Positions 37,763-46,483 of a stretch of DNA of 64,000 nt are shown piece after piece. The position numbers were made by a program, and so were the translations under genes. Below the pieces are notes generated by a model that was not told the DNA's origin, did no database searches, and saw only the letters and a list, made by a program, of their open reading frames with translations. Position 1 is the first letter of the stretch. Every line of letters starts with the position of its first letter. Source of the stretch: an uncultured Wenzhouxiangella sp. (GTDB lineage: Bacteria; Pseudomonadota; Gammaproteobacteria; Xanthomonadales; Wenzhouxiangellaceae); NCBI GenBank assembly GCA_913057195.1, contig CAJXNL010000002.1:1-64000 (forward strand). The letters are read 5' to 3'.

Positions 37763-39370
37763 GTGTTAGAGGGCTTGGCCATCGGGTTGGCGTTTATCGG
37801 TGGCTTGTTGGTGCGCTCTGTAGGTTTGCCACCCCTGGTGGGGTTCTTGCTGGCGGGCTTTGGACTGAACTACATTGGCACTGAATTTGGGATTTTGCCC
37901 GAATTCACCGGTGAGGTCTTGCACTATGCGGCCCACTGGGGGGTGTTGCTGCTTTTGTTTAGTGTGGGCTTGAAGCTTCGTCTCGGCCAGATCACCCAGT
38001 CGCATGTCCTCGGCGGCGGACTGATTCACTTCGCTGTGTCTGTGGGGATCTTTTCGTTGGGTTTGAGGGTCTTTGCCTCCCTTGATTGGTCCACAGCGAT
38101 CTTGTTGGGGTGTGCGTTGGCGTTTTCCAGCACGGTATTGGCCGCCAAAATTCTGGAAAGTAAGCGCGAATTGACCTCATTTCATGGCCGAACCGCCATC
38201 GGCATTTTGATCATTCAAGATTTGTTGGCGCTGTTGGTATTGAGCACATGGGGTGGGCAAACCCCCTCGGTCTACGCGCTGGGCGTATTGTTTTTACCGC
38301 TTCTGCGGCCCCTCTTTTACTGGCTGCTGGATGTGTCTGGTCACGATGAGCTGTTGGTGCTGATGGGCATGTTGCTGGCGTTGGTCATTGGCGGGCTTGG
38401 TTTTTCGAGCGTGGGGCTGTCGGCCGAATTGGGCGCTTTGGCAATGGGCATGATGCTGGCCAGTCACCCTCGTTCAAGCGAGGTATCGGAGTCGCTTTGG
38501 GGGCTAAAAGAGCTCTTTTTGGTCGGATTTTTTCTCCAAATCGGCATGTCGGGTTTGCCGTCGGCATCGGACTGGCTGTTCGCGGCCTTCTTTGTTGTCC
38601 TGCTGCCACTCAAGGGATTGCTTTTTTATGCGATTTTGACGCTCTTTCATCTCAGAGCGCGCAATGCATTTTTGGGCGCTTTAAGCCTGACCGCCTACAG
38701 TGAGTTTGGTTTGATTGTGGCCGCTGGTGTGCCCATGCTGGATGCGTTCTTGGTGCCGCTCGCCCTCACTGTTGCCTTGTCTTTTGTCGTGGCCGCGCCT
38801 TTGAATCGATCAGCGCATACTTTGTTTGAGCGGTTTGAGTCGGTCTTGTGCCGCTGGCAGACCAAAAAAACCCACCCCGATGAAATCTCACCTGATCTGT
38901 CGAACGCGAGGGTGGTTGTTTTTGGGATGGGACGCACTGGGCAGGCGGCCTATGATGTGCTGGCCGGTGGCGTTCCTGAGATCGCGGGGATCGACTCTGA
39001 TCCCTATCAAGTTGAGCGCCATCAAACAGAGGGGCGTCACGTGGTGTTAGCGGACGCGGAAGACGCTGATTTCTGGTCTACGGTGGCGCTGGATTCGCTT
39101 GAGGCGGCCATTTTGGCGGTGGATCATATTGACGCAAAGCTGATTGCGACCCGCAAGCTTAGACAACGAGGATTCGACGGACCAATCATCACGCACGCCA
39201 TGTATGCCGAGCAGGCCGAGCAAGTCCGACAGGCGGGCGCCGATCGGGCCTATCTGACGCTGCAGGAGGCAGGATCCAGTTTGGCAGGACATGCGATTGA
39301 CTGCTTGCAGCGTCGGCTGGGCCAAACGCGCTCAGGGCGACCATTGGCGGACAGTGGCGAGGGGTCTTGA
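37763..39370 (+). CDS. CPA2-family cation:proton antiporter with RCK (TrkA-N) domain
   Basis: This 535-residue protein has about twelve N-terminal helices of the Na/H exchanger fold and a cytoplasmic NAD-binding TrkA-N domain starting near residue 385 (VVVFGMGRTGQAAYDVLAGG). It resembles KefB/KefC/YbaL potassium efflux systems. A glutathione-gated KefC-type function is possible but KefF/KefG partners are absent, so a YbaL-like role is as likely. The start is GTG 37763. The tRNA-Gly promoter overlaps its last codon. Confidence 0.88.
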   Translation: MLEGLAIGLAFIGGLLVRSVGLPPLVGFLLAGFGLNYIGTEFGILPEFTGEVLHYAAHWGVLLLLFSVGLKLRLGQITQSHVLGGGLIHFAVSVGIFSLGLRVFASLDWSTAILLGCALAFSSTVLAAKILESKRELTSFHGRTAIGILIIQDLLALLVLSTWGGQTPSVYALGVLFLPLLRPLFYWLLDVSGHDELLVLMGMLLALVIGGLGFSSVGLSAELGALAMGMMLASHPRSSEVSESLWGLKELFLVGFFLQIGMSGLPSASDWLFAAFFVVLLPLKGLLFYAILTLFHLRARNAFLGALSLTAYSEFGLIVAAGVPMLDAFLVPLALTVALSFVVAAPLNRSAHTLFERFESVLCRWQTKKTHPDEISPDLSNARVVVFGMGRTGQAAYDVLAGGVPEIAGIDSDPYQVERHQTEGRHVVLADAEDADFWSTVALDSLEAAILAVDHIDAKLIATRKLRQRGFDGPIITHAMYAEQAEQVRQAGADRAYLTLQEAGSSLAGHAIDCLQRRLGQTRSGRPLADSGEGS

Positions 39371-39394
39371 CATCATGGGCGGTCGGGATAAAAT
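39367..39394 (+). promoter_or_regulatory. Strong promoter of the tRNA-Gly gene
   Basis: Perfect TTGACA (39367-39372) overlaps the antiporter stop codon. TAAAAT (39389-39394) follows after 16 bases. The tRNA starts 30 bases further on. Confidence 0.8.
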
Positions 39395-39423
39395 GAAGGG
39401 CTGAACGCAGCATGGATGTTCAA

Positions 39424-39499
<76 letters not shown>

Positions 39500-39508
39500 G
39501 ATTGACTC

Positions 39509-39535
39509 AGCCTCGGTCTCGGCCGGGGCTTTTTT
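39509..39535 (+). terminator. Rho-independent terminator after tRNA-Gly
   Basis: AGCCTCGG pairs with CCGGGGCT (one wobble) around a TCTCGG loop and is followed by six T. It separates tRNA-Gly from the following two tRNAs. Confidence 0.85.
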
Positions 39536-39613
39536 GTAAGTGACTCTCGTGGCTTTAATCCCTGTATGGAGACGTTGGGTTACAATTTACGAGCGCTTCA
39601 GCTCAATCACCAA

Positions 39614-39687
39614 GGCTAGATGGCAGAGTGGTGATGCAGCGGCCTGCAAAGCCGTGTACCCCGGTTCGATTCCGGGTCTAGCCTCCA
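39614..39687 (+). tRNA. tRNA-Cys (anticodon GCA)
   Basis: The acceptor stem GGCTAGA / TCTAGCC, anticodon GCA in CCTGCAAAG, discriminator T and encoded CCA identify it. A TACAAT -10-like sequence at 39581-39586 may start the Cys-Leu transcript, but no good -35 is seen. Confidence 0.97.
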
Positions 39688-39700
39688 CACCCACTGACTG

Positions 39701-39787
39701 GCCCGGGTGGCGGAACTGGTAGACGCAAGGGACTTAAAATCCCTCGAAGGAAACTTCGTGCCGGTTCGATTCCGGCCCCGGGCACCA
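39701..39787 (+). tRNA. tRNA-Leu (anticodon TAA)
   Basis: This class II tRNA of 87 bases has a long variable arm, acceptor stem GCCCGGG / CCCGGGC, anticodon TAA in CTTAAAA and an encoded CCA. It lies 13 bases after tRNA-Cys. Confidence 0.97.
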
Positions 39788-39888
39788 ACCCAATTTGGGA
39801 CGCCTCTCGTCTCTCGGCGTTGACCGAAGCGTTGGCAGGCTTCTGACACCAGGTTTGATACATTCTGGGTTTTTACGGAGCACTCCGA

Positions 39889-40269
39889 ATGAATCCAGTC
39901 CTATTGGTCGGCGCTTTTCTCGGGTTTTTGTCTGTGGTGATCGGGGCGCTCTCCGAGCACCTTTTACAGCATCAGGTAAGCCAGGAGGTCTGGCGCTGGG
40001 TTATGACCGCCATTCGATACCATCAAATCGGCGCTGTGACCATCACTGCGATTGGCCTGGCGCTGTCGGTGACAGCGCAACCCTCGACCAGACTCACCCG
40101 CGCCGCGTGGGTTTTAAGTGCGGGGACCGTTTTATTCAGTTTCAGCATATACGCTGCCGCTGCCAGCGGGTTCGAGCCATTGACCTATATCACGCCTTTT
40201 GGCGGCATCACCTTGATGGTGGGATGGGGGCTGCTCGCATGGGCCGCATGGCGCCCATCTGACCATTGA
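39889..40269 (+). CDS. DUF423 family small inner membrane protein (YgdD-like)
   Basis: This 126-residue protein has four predicted helices. The DUF423 pattern is seen in GAFLGFLSVVIGALSEHLL, AIRYHQIGAV and FSFSIYAAAASG followed by the Pro-Gly-Gly region TPFGGITLMVGW. The function of the family is unknown. Its start follows the tRNA-Leu by about 100 bases. It has no obvious operon partner. Confidence 0.85.
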   Translation: MNPVLLVGAFLGFLSVVIGALSEHLLQHQVSQEVWRWVMTAIRYHQIGAVTITAIGLALSVTAQPSTRLTRAAWVLSAGTVLFSFSIYAAAASGFEPLTYITPFGGITLMVGWGLLAWAAWRPSDH

Positions 40270-40431
40270 TGGCAGGAGGTCTTGGGCTTGCGCCACGGTG
40301 GCCTGTTTCAAATGGCCATTCATTGCGCGCCCGGTTCGGCCTGTGCGTGGCCTGAGATGGGACTTTAAATCCTGGATAAACAATGACTTATCAGATGTTT
40401 GAGTGGCCTTTTCTTAAATCTTTATTTGGCC

Positions 40432-40464
40432 GCTTGGGCGGCCGGCAGTGCTGACCGCCCAAGC
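40432..40464 (-). terminator. Perfect 10-bp inverted repeat after the M20 peptidase gene
   Basis: GCTTGGGCGG (40432-40441) and CCGCCCAAGC (40455-40464) flank a 13-base loop, 18 bases past the peptidase stop codon on the minus strand. The following minus-strand sequence is A-rich rather than U-rich, so it is a weak or Rho-aided terminator, or an mRNA-stabilising hairpin. Confidence 0.5.
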
Positions 40465-40481
40465 TCAATTGTCTCAAGGCC

Positions 40482-41816
40482 TCACTCGCTGGATGCAAGA
40501 TCCAGCACAGCCGCAATCATGGCGCGGGTGCCGACAGTAATGCTTTCACGGGGCGCAATCTTAAACAGCGGCGAATGGTGGGATGGAACAGGCGGCCCGC
40601 CTTCCGCGGCCGCATCAAAGGCGGCCTGCGGCGTCCCGCCCACAGCAAAGTAATAACCTGGGACACCAGTGTCCTCAGAAACGAAATACGCAAAATCTTC
40701 TGCACCCATGCCGCGTTGCTCGTACGGGGGTGTGGCGTCCTCACCAAAAGTTGTCCGCATGACACCATTGAGTCTGCGCGCCAGTGCTGGGTCGTTGTAA
40801 GTCACCGGTGTGCCCTCACTGACGGTGACCTTCGGCAGGTTGTCCTCAGACAAGCCATGGGCACGCCCCACATTGACCGCCACACGTTCAATGGCGGCGA
40901 GCACCTGCTCGCGGACACGCTCATCATTGGCGCGCACGGTCAATTGAAGATCGGCGTGGTCGGAAATGATGTTGTGTTTGGAGCCGGCATGAAAAGCCCC
41001 GACGGTGATGACACTGGGGGACAATGGCATCACCTCACGGCTGACAATGGACTGAAGCGCTGTGACGATCTGTGAACCGATGTAGACCGGATCGCGTCCG
41101 GTGTGCGGACTTGCACCGTGTGCACCGACGCCCGGCACCAAGATGTCCACCGAATCCGCGCTCGAGTATTGAATGCCCTCCGATGCGGTGACCACACCGG
41201 TCGGCAGCATTGAGGCCACATGGAACGCGAGTGCATAGTCAGGCGTGCCGAAGCGCTCGTAAAGCCCATCTTCGAGCATGGCCTTGGCGCCACCGACACG
41301 CTCCTCAGCGGGTTGAACCACAAACATCAAGGTGCCCGACCACGCGTCACGCATCGCCATCAATTGGCGTGCGGTGCCCACCATAGAAGTGATATGAACA
41401 TCATGACCACAAGCATGCATGACCGGATACTCGACGCCATCTAGCCCAACCTGTGTTGCGGTTGAGGCATAGTCGAGACCCGATTTTTCCTCGATGGGCA
41501 GCCCATCCATATCGGCACGAAGCAAAATTAAAGGTCCGTCACCGTTTTGAACCATGCCAACAACGCCTGTGCCGCCCACGTTTTCGGTGACCTCTAAACC
41601 GGCGGCTCGAAGTTCATCGGCCATTCGAGAAGCGGTCTTGGTCTCGAGAAAAGACAGTTCGGGATTTTCGTGAAAATGAATGAAAAGCTCTTCTAAGTAC
41701 TCGTCATAATCCGCTTCGATTGAGGACATCAACGCGGCGCCATGGGCAAAAGCGGGTGTCATCAGTGAAGCCATTGCAATGGCAAATACGGTGGTGATGT
41801 GGCGTGTCAGTAACAT
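40482..41816 (-). CDS. Secreted M20-family metallo-amidohydrolase/peptidase
   Basis: This 444-residue enzyme has a Sec signal peptide ending TPAFA. The two-zinc M20D features are RADMDGLPIEE, MHACGHDVHIT, QPAEERVGGA and the late GMGAEDFAYF. A dimerisation lid domain with GVGAHGASPHTGRDP sits in the middle. Relatives hydrolyse N-acyl or hippurate-like amino acid conjugates or peptides. Export to the periplasm is less usual for M20D but seen in peptide-degrading marine bacteria. It stands alone, with a hairpin after its stop. Confidence 0.9.
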   Translation of the reverse strand: MLLTRHITTVFAIAMASLMTPAFAHGAALMSSIEADYDEYLEELFIHFHENPELSFLETKTASRMADELRAAGLEVTENVGGTGVVGMVQNGDGPLILLRADMDGLPIEEKSGLDYASTATQVGLDGVEYPVMHACGHDVHITSMVGTARQLMAMRDAWSGTLMFVVQPAEERVGGAKAMLEDGLYERFGTPDYALAFHVASMLPTGVVTASEGIQYSSADSVDILVPGVGAHGASPHTGRDPVYIGSQIVTALQSIVSREVMPLSPSVITVGAFHAGSKHNIISDHADLQLTVRANDERVREQVLAAIERVAVNVGRAHGLSEDNLPKVTVSEGTPVTYNDPALARRLNGVMRTTFGEDATPPYEQRGMGAEDFAYFVSEDTGVPGYYFAVGGTPQAAFDAAAEGGPPVPSHHSPLFKIAPRESITVGTRAMIAAVLDLASSE

Positions 41817-42164
41817 GGGCTGTCTCCAGTCGGTCCCAGCAACGAGTCAACACGAGGGCCTCAACCGGGTCTGCGTTGGGTTTGAAAACACTCACCGACT
41901 GGCCTCGAGGCTCCAATATGGCCTGGATGGTGACCGCGTGTCAATTCCGGCTCTGATGACTCAAAACCGGGCCTGGAGCCGGCGACAAGGCATTGGCCGT
42001 CGTGGGATAACGTTCGCTGCGGCTATCGAAACCATTACCATCTCGAATGATGACGGGGGTTTTAGCCGCTCAGTCGCTGGTATGGCGGTGATAAAATGGA
42101 ACGCTGTATCAATGCGCGACGACAAGGTCTGGACAGGCCAATCAAACGGAGTTTAGGGAAAGCA
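41817..42164. other. Non-coding region between two divergent secreted peptidase genes
   Basis: About 350 bases separate the divergent M20 and M28 genes. A GATAAAAT -10-like element (TAAAAT 42092-42097) may serve the M28 gene, without a clear -35. CCGGCTC and GAGCCGG arms at 41947-41982 surround a 22-base loop. A 125-codon open frame across the region resembles nothing and is not called. Confidence 0.4.
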
Positions 42165-45100
42165 ATGAATCAGTACAACGGTGTGGTCTACAAAAAATGG
42201 ACGGGCAAGGTGCCCGCCGGTCGTTTGCTCAAGCGCGGCGTAGGTATCGCAGCACTCGCCATCTTTTTGGCAGCGACGGTCCCTGATGCGATAGAGCAGG
42301 GGCATGCTCAAAGTCCAGTGATCACGGAGGGTGATCGTGAGGCTGTGCTCTTAAGCCGCACCCGTCAGTTAATTTTTGAGGGCAAGCGTTCAGGCGAAGG
42401 CTACTGGAATCGGGCCGGCGATAAGATTGTGTTTCAAAGTGAGCGTGAACCAGACAACCCGTTTTATCAAATCTATACGCTTGACTTTAACACCGGTGAT
42501 ATCGAGCTGATCAGTCCCGGAGACGGCAAGACCACGTGCGCTTATTTCAATTGGGCCGATGAGTCTGAAATCCTTTTCTCATCGACGCATGAAGACCCAC
42601 AGGCGCAACAAAAAATGCAAGACGAAATTGATTTCCGGGCCTCAGGTCAGAGTCGCAAATATGCCTGGGATTATGATCCGAACATGCACCTGTTTGTGCG
42701 TAACACTCAATCGGGTCAGGTCCGCCAGTTGACCGATGCGTTTGGTTACGATGCAGAGGGATCGTTCTCACCCAATGGCGAATACATTGCCTTTGCCTCA
42801 ACGCGCTCGGCGTATGAGGGTGATTTGAGTCCTCAAGAAGAAGCGATTCTTGAGCGCGACGTGTCTTACTTCGGTGAAATCTACATCATGAAAGCCGATG
42901 GCTCTGAGCTGAAACGGCTTACCCATACCCCAGGATATGACGGCGGGCCGTTCTTTAGCCCCGATGGCCAACGCATCGTTTGGCGGCGCTTTGACGAAAA
43001 GGGGCTGTCGGCTGAAGTGTTTACCATGAACATTGACGGCAGTGATCAGCGCCAGGTCACTGACTTGGGTGCAATGAGTTGGGCCCCGTTTTACCACCCC
43101 TCTGGCCAGTACATCATTTTCGCGACCAACAAGCTTGGGTTTGCGAATTTTGAGCTGTTCATTGTTGACGCAGATGGGCGCAAGGAACCCCAACGGGTCA
43201 CCACCACGGAGGGTTTTGACGGTTTGCCAGTCTTCGCGCCCGAGGGTGAGCGATTGCTTTGGACATCCACACGCACCAACACCGGTCAATCGCAGCTATT
43301 TATTGCTCAGTGGGACCATCAAGCCGCCCTCGAGCTCCTCGCTCAGGCGCCTCAGCGTGAGGTTGCCGAGCCCGATGAGCTGGCTCAGCAGGCCATCAGC
43401 GCGCCCGCTTTGGGTGGCGCTGAGATTTCGGCCGATGAGCTTGAGGCGAAAGTGCGCTTTTTTGCCAGTGACGCATTGGAAGGGCGGATGACGGGCAGTG
43501 ACGGTCTAAAAATGGCCGCCGATCAGGCAGTGGACTGGTTTCAGGCTTTAGGTTTGTCCCCTGTCGGTGAATCCGGTTTCCGACACTCATTTGATTTTGT
43601 TCGCTCGGTTGAACTCGCCTCATCGGACGGTAATCGACTGAGCGTTAAAACAGAACAGGGCGTTACCGACTACACCGTTGCACAGGCCTACATGCCCATG
43701 GCTTTCAGTGCCAATGAGACGGTTCAGGCCGAAGTGGTTTTTGCAGGGCATGGTTTGACCGCGCCAGATGAGCTGAGTGTTCAGTTTGATGACTACGCCA
43801 ACATTGATGTTGAGGGCAAGCTTGTGATGGTCCTCACTGGCACACCGGAACACTTAAGCGAACAGGACAAGCAGGCGCTGGCGCAGATCGCCACGCCGCG
43901 GTTCAAAGCGGTCCGTGCGGCGCGCGCGGGAGCAGCGGGCATCATCTTTATTGATGATGATCAAAGCCCCAACGGCTATTCCACACTGGGGCGCGAAGCC
44001 ATGCTCCAGCAGGCAGGCATTGTGGCGGCACGAGTGCAACCGTCGGTGGCCGATGAATGGATTTTGAGCTCGGGCCTGGAGGGCCTAGACTCCATTCGGG
44101 ATCAGTTTGTGGCCTACAATCCTCACGCATCAACATCAAAACCGCTGGGGATTGACGCTGAACTGGCCGTTGATCTGAATAAAGTTGAGCAGTCCGATGT
44201 CAATGTGGTGGGTCAGGTGAGGGCGCAGAATGCGTCGAAGACCATCGTGATTGGAGCTCACTTGGATCACTTGGGCTTTGGTGAGGCGAACTCTTTGGCC
44301 ACCGGGGCGAGCCGCGATCGCATTCATCCGGGTGCGGATGACAATGCTTCGGGCAGTGCGGTGGTGATCGAGCTGGCTGAGTATTTTTCGCGATTGGAGG
44401 CGAATGCGCCCGGCACCCTGGGCGCAAACCTGGTGTTTGCCCTTTGGAGCGGCGAAGAGCTTGGTTTGATTGGCTCATCTGCGTTTCTTGACTCAAACGC
44501 GCTAGAAGATGCAAGCGTTTCGGCTTATTTGAATTTCGACATGGTGGGCATGCTTGAAGACAATGCCTTGATTGTTCAGGGGTTGGGTTCTTCTACCGAT
44601 TGGGCCAGATACTTAGAACGTAACAATGTGATGGCAGGATTTGATCTGACGCTTCTAGAAGACCCCTATGTGCCGACCGATGCCATGGCATTTTACTTGG
44701 CCGACATCCCAGTCTTGGCTTTCTTTACAGGGCTGCATGACCACTATCATCGTCCCAGCGACAAGCCTGATAATCTCAATTATGATGGGTTGGCACGCAT
44801 TGCCGAGTTTGGTCAAGGGGTGTTGGCGGACCTACATCAGGCCGAGCCAGTGGAATTTCAAAGCGTGGCGATGTCATCATCGCAGATGGCTGCAGGGCGC
44901 GGCTTTTCTGTGACCTTGGGCACGATTCCCGATTATGCCAGTGAGGGGGACGGGGTGCGATTAAGTGGCGTCCGAGAGGGCTCTCCTGCGCAGCGTGCTG
45001 GGGTCCAAGCCGATGACGTGATTGTCGGTCTTGCAGGCGAGGCCGTTGGCGATTTGTATGACTACACAGCGATCTTAGGTGAGCTGGAGGTGGGTGTTGG

Positions 45101-45167
45101 CGTGAGTCTTGTGGTGATTCGATCAGGTGAGGAGCTGGAGCTGATGATCACCCCGGCGGCGCGCTAA
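42165..45167 (+). CDS. Exported TolB-like propeller / M28 peptidase / PDZ fusion protein
   Basis: This 1000-residue protein starts with a basic segment and a hydrophobic anchor (VGIAALAIFLAATVPDA). Residues about 55-400 hold TolB-type PD40 repeats (GSFSPNGEYIAFAS, PFFSPDGQRIVWRR, PFYHPSGQYIIFAT, PVFAPEGERLLW). A PA-like insert (about 525-650) and an M28 zinc aminopeptidase domain follow, with VIGAHLDHLGFG, HPGADDNASGS, WSGEELGLIGS, NFDMVGM and HDHYHRPSDKPDN supplying all metal ligands. A C-terminal PDZ domain contains REGSPAQRAGVQADDVIVGL. It probably degrades peptides outside the cytoplasm. ATG 42165 has AGGGAAA upstream. Confidence 0.92.
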   Translation: MNQYNGVVYKKWTGKVPAGRLLKRGVGIAALAIFLAATVPDAIEQGHAQSPVITEGDREAVLLSRTRQLIFEGKRSGEGYWNRAGDKIVFQSEREPDNPFYQIYTLDFNTGDIELISPGDGKTTCAYFNWADESEILFSSTHEDPQAQQKMQDEIDFRASGQSRKYAWDYDPNMHLFVRNTQSGQVRQLTDAFGYDAEGSFSPNGEYIAFASTRSAYEGDLSPQEEAILERDVSYFGEIYIMKADGSELKRLTHTPGYDGGPFFSPDGQRIVWRRFDEKGLSAEVFTMNIDGSDQRQVTDLGAMSWAPFYHPSGQYIIFATNKLGFANFELFIVDADGRKEPQRVTTTEGFDGLPVFAPEGERLLWTSTRTNTGQSQLFIAQWDHQAALELLAQAPQREVAEPDELAQQAISAPALGGAEISADELEAKVRFFASDALEGRMTGSDGLKMAADQAVDWFQALGLSPVGESGFRHSFDFVRSVELASSDGNRLSVKTEQGVTDYTVAQAYMPMAFSANETVQAEVVFAGHGLTAPDELSVQFDDYANIDVEGKLVMVLTGTPEHLSEQDKQALAQIATPRFKAVRAARAGAAGIIFIDDDQSPNGYSTLGREAMLQQAGIVAARVQPSVADEWILSSGLEGLDSIRDQFVAYNPHASTSKPLGIDAELAVDLNKVEQSDVNVVGQVRAQNASKTIVIGAHLDHLGFGEANSLATGASRDRIHPGADDNASGSAVVIELAEYFSRLEANAPGTLGANLVFALWSGEELGLIGSSAFLDSNALEDASVSAYLNFDMVGMLEDNALIVQGLGSSTDWARYLERNNVMAGFDLTLLEDPYVPTDAMAFYLADIPVLAFFTGLHDHYHRPSDKPDNLNYDGLARIAEFGQGVLADLHQAEPVEFQSVAMSSSQMAAGRGFSVTLGTIPDYASEGDGVRLSGVREGSPAQRAGVQADDVIVGLAGEAVGDLYDYTAILGELEVGVGVSLVVIRSGEELELMITPAAR

Positions 45168-45179
45168 GTCCGGATCATC

Positions 45180-45215
45180 CAATAACAAACGGGCGTTCAA
45201 TAACAAACGGGCGTT
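45180..45215. repeat. 18-bp perfect tandem duplication before arcA
   Basis: The unit CAATAACAAACGGGCGTT is present twice head to tail between the M28 and arcA genes, ending 16 bases before the arcA ATG. It may be a slippage product in the arcA leader. Confidence 0.8.
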
Positions 45216-45231
45216 GGGTTGAGCGAGACAT

Positions 45232-46482
45232 ATGAAGATTCAATTGAATTCGGAAGTTGATCGGCTAAGGTCTGTGTTGGTGCACACACCTGGCATCGAG
45301 ATGGAAAATATGACCCCGGATTCCGCGCCCGAGGTTTTGTATGACGACATCCTGAGTCTGCCTTTGGCCTCTAAAGAGCACGCGCAATTGACCGGTGTTT
45401 TGAGTCAGGTGGCTGAGGTTTATGAGCTGAAGCCCCTCCTCACTGACGTGCTGGCCGACGCGACGGTCAAGCAGGCGCTGCTGGAGGACATCGTGGCGTT
45501 GTATCGCTGCCCCGATTATTTGGATCGCCTCATGCCTTTGGCCCCAAGCCTATTGGCCGCTCAGCTGATTGAGGGCACCCCGAAGGTGACCACCAGTCTA
45601 GAGCGATTTTTGGATCCATCGCCCTATGTGATCCCACCGTTGCCCAATACCTTCTTTACACGCGATGCCACAATGTGTCTTAACGATCGCATCATTATTG
45701 GATCAATGGCGTATCGGGCGCGCGTGGCCGAGTCCTTGCTGCTTAAGTCTATTTTTAACCACCATCCGAAGATTGAAGCCAATGGGTTTTATTTCGATGG
45801 CACCGTTCATCAAGATTCCAAAATCACCATTGAGGGTGGAGACCTGCTGGTGGTTCGAGAAGATGTGGTGTTGATTGGCTACAGCGAGCGCACCTCCGTG
45901 GTCGCGATTGATCATTTAATGAAATCCATCGCTAAACAGGGGCCTGTTCGCCACTTTATCGTTGTTGAAATTCCGCAATCCAGGGCGACCATTCATCTCG
46001 ATATGTTGTTCACACTGGTCGATTTCGATCGCTGCGTGGTCTTCCCGCCCATGATTGAGGGCACCCATTCAGCGCCGGCATACCACTGCTTTTTTGATGA
46101 TTCCAATCTCGATGAGATCCATGCCATCACTGAATACCCCCACGTGTTGGCGGCGGCTCGGGCCGTGGGCATCGATTTGAATCCCATTCCCTGCGGTGGT
46201 GACCAGCGTTTTCATCAAGAGCGCGAGCAGTGGGCCAGCGGGGCGAATTTTTTCACATTCGCGCCGGGTCAGGTCCTGGGGTATGCCCACAACGAGCACA
46301 CCATCGCCGCCATGCAGGCGGCTGGTTTCAATGTGGCTCATGCCAGTGAAGTGATCAATGGTGAACGCCCCATTGACCCAGCTGAAAAAATCCTGGTGAC
46401 CATGGATGGCGCAGAGTTAAGTCGCGGTGGGGGCGGGTGTCGCTGTATGACGATGCCTTTGGCACGCCAGCCTTCTGGCTGA
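45232..46482 (+). CDS. arcA: Arginine deiminase
   Basis: This 416-residue guanidino-modifying enzyme converts arginine to citrulline and ammonia. It has the family segments SEVDRLRSVLVHTPG, NTFFTRDATM, EGGDLLVV and EGTHSAPAYH. The catalytic Cys405 lies in GGGGCRCMTMPLAR, where an extra Cys403 replaces a usual Pro or His. No arcB, arcC or arcD is beside it, so the complete fermentative pathway is not shown here. It ends one base from the SLT lipoprotein gene on the other strand. Confidence 0.95.
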   Translation: MKIQLNSEVDRLRSVLVHTPGIEMENMTPDSAPEVLYDDILSLPLASKEHAQLTGVLSQVAEVYELKPLLTDVLADATVKQALLEDIVALYRCPDYLDRLMPLAPSLLAAQLIEGTPKVTTSLERFLDPSPYVIPPLPNTFFTRDATMCLNDRIIIGSMAYRARVAESLLLKSIFNHHPKIEANGFYFDGTVHQDSKITIEGGDLLVVREDVVLIGYSERTSVVAIDHLMKSIAKQGPVRHFIVVEIPQSRATIHLDMLFTLVDFDRCVVFPPMIEGTHSAPAYHCFFDDSNLDEIHAITEYPHVLAAARAVGIDLNPIPCGGDQRFHQEREQWASGANFFTFAPGQVLGYAHNEHTIAAMQAAGFNVAHASEVINGERPIDPAEKILVTMDGAELSRGGGGCRCMTMPLARQPSG

Positions 46483-46483
46483 C

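Noticed and set aside
41779-42156. A 125-codon plus-strand frame between the M20 and M28 genes
   Set aside because: It has no ribosome binding site, overlaps the M20 start region, and has no domain or composition typical of a protein.
45180-45215. The 18-bp duplication considered as an attachment site or IS target duplication
   Set aside because: The two copies touch each other with nothing between them, so no element was inserted.
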